Notes under the pieces: model-generated
Database searches by the model: none
What the model saw: only the letters and a program-made list of their open reading frames with translations
What the model was told of the DNA's origin: nothing
Translations under genes and position numbers: made by a program
NCBI GenBank assembly: GCA_030528345.1
Contig: JAUMZB010000021.1
Location: 1 to 35,055, forward strand
DNA length: 35,055 bases
Direction of reading: 5' to 3'
Source: Eikenella sp.
Lineage (GTDB): Bacteria > Pseudomonadota > Gammaproteobacteria > Burkholderiales > Neisseriaceae
Part shown: positions 34,077-35,055 of the stretch, in pieces
How positions within the stretch are numbered: position 1 is the first letter of the stretch
How the letters are laid out: each line of letters starts with the position of its first letter

Positions 34077-35055
34077 GTGGCAAGAATGTGGATGGTGCGC
34101 GGCGATGGCGGGCGTTTGTACGATGCCTTCCGCGAACGTGGCGTGGCGGGCATAGGCTGGAGCGGGCTGGCAGCGCAGGCCATACAGGGCGGCACACGCA
34201 AGCAGTTGGCTGCGCTGTACCAGCAGCTTGAGCCGCATGCCAAGCCGGGGCGCGTGGTATCGGGCGCCTCCCAGGTTTGGCGTTTTGTCAATGAAATTCA
34301 AAAGGGCGATTGGGTCATCACTTATTCGCCCGCCAACCGCCTGTATGCCATCGGCAAAGTCATCGCAGGCGCGCAATACCGCGCCGAATGGACGGACGAA
34401 GACATGGCCTTGGCGCGCCAAGTGCAGTGGCAGGCGCAGGAATTGCAGCGGGACGATTTGAGCGAGCGCAGCAAAAACAGCCTGGGTTCCACCCTGACCG
34501 TGTTTGAAGTACCGCCGGAAGTCGCCGCCGAAGTTCTGGCGACCCTGCAAGGCAAACCCGTACCCGTGCAAGAGAGCGCCGAAGAAGAAGCCATTGCCGA
34601 CCCGCTGGCCGATATCGAATCCCAGGCGCTGGAGCGCATCAAGGATCAGGTCAATGAACTGGATTGGGAGGATATGCAGCAGTTGGTCGCAGGCATCCTG
34701 CGCGCCATGGGCTACAAGACCGAAGTTTCTCCCGTGGGGCCTGATCGCGGCAAAGACATCATCGCCTCGCCCGATGGTTTTGGCTTTGAACACCCGCGCA
34801 TCGTGGTGGAAGTCAAGCACCGCAAGGGGCAAATGGGCAGCCAGGAGATTCGCAGCTTTCTCGGCGGCCGCCACAAGGATGATCGCGGCCTGTATGTCAG
34901 CACCGGCGGCTTTACCAAGGATGCCCAATACGAGGCCGACCGCGCCGCCATCCCGCTGCAACTGTGGACGCTGGACCGCCTGGTGCGCGCCCTGATTGAG
35001 CACTACCCCGCCACCGATGCCGAAACCAAGCGCATCGTGCCGCTCAAGCGCCTGT
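34077..35055 (+). CDS. Mrr-like type IV restriction endonuclease, 3' end beyond window
   Basis: The gene starts at GTG 34077 after a strong ribosome site (AAGGAG) and is open to the window end, giving at least 326 residues. Residues 1-105 (MWMVRGDGGRLYDAF..., GDWVITYSPANRLYAIGKV) resemble the EVE/PUA-like modified-base reader found at the N-terminus of some Mrr relatives. After an acidic linker (about 165-180) comes the Mrr catalytic domain. It starts DWEDMQQLVAGILRAMGYKT and carries the PD-(D/E)xK residues D227 (DRGKDIIA) and E245-x-K247 (VEVKHR). GLYVSTGGFTKDA follows. Such enzymes cut DNA carrying foreign methylation. It lies 29 bases after guaA, on the same strand, without a visible terminator between. 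Confidence 0.85.
   Translation, partial: MARMWMVRGDGGRLYDAFRERGVAGIGWSGLAAQAIQGGTRKQLAALYQQLEPHAKPGRVVSGASQVWRFVNEIQKGDWVITYSPANRLYAIGKVIAGAQYRAEWTDEDMALARQVQWQAQELQRDDLSERSKNSLGSTLTVFEVPPEVAAEVLATLQGKPVPVQESAEEEAIADPLADIESQALERIKDQVNELDWEDMQQLVAGILRAMGYKTEVSPVGPDRGKDIIASPDGFGFEHPRIVVEVKHRKGQMGSQEIRSFLGGRHKDDRGLYVSTGGFTKDAQYEADRAAIPLQLWTLDRLVRALIEHYPATDAETKRIVPLKRL

Overview
The window looks like a piece of a chromosome from the genus Eikenella (family Neisseriaceae). The main evidence is about 26 exact copies, read by eye, of the 12-mer AGGCTACCTGAA or its complement. This is the Eikenella dialect of the neisserial DNA uptake sequence (eikDUS). Gene content fits: DapE, GyrB, a LtgA/Slt-type transglycosylase, the aspS-DUF502 pair, OMPLA and the SPOR-dsbA pair are all neisserial in type. 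DNA is GC-rich, apart from one AT-rich block near 26.25-26.38 kb. No rRNA, tRNA or CRISPR array was seen.

Layout. 0.1-4.1 kb: an FAH-family hydrolase (+), then on the minus strand thiD, dapE and a gene of the HI_0552 family that is split by a ~184 bp MITE-like element. 4.1-8.0 kb (minus): gyrB, a lipoprotein of unknown function and hscB. 8.2-10.2 kb (plus): a translationally coupled FabG-like reductase and ketosynthase resembling the last two genes of aryl-polyene clusters, here without the rest of the cluster. 10.3-12.6 kb (minus): a large RTX metalloprotease of the serralysin type, with RTX repeats on both sides of the protease domain. 12.8-21.8 kb (minus): aspS, DUF502 membrane protein, pldA, serC, slt and trkH. 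22.0-24.5 kb: menA (+) converging on radA (-). 24.9-32.4 kb (plus): lysC, an aromatic-acid-type MFS transporter behind an AT-rich promoter region, a SPOR protein, dsbA, uppP, rppH, trpC and a small secreted four-cysteine protein. 32.4-35.1 kb (plus): guaA followed at 29 bp by a gene for an Mrr-like type IV restriction endonuclease that runs off the window.

Most gene ends are marked by inverted pairs of DUS that should fold as transcription terminators. In several genes the DUS supplies the stop codon or lies in frame inside the coding sequence. The parts that look least like core genome are the MITE-split gene, the RTX protease, the orphan FabG/ketosynthase pair and the guaA-Mrr end. The last looks like the edge of a genomic island, since the 3' end of guaA is a known integration hotspot. 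The window holds mostly housekeeping functions (amino acid, nucleotide, cell-wall and cofactor metabolism), with accessory functions inserted between them.
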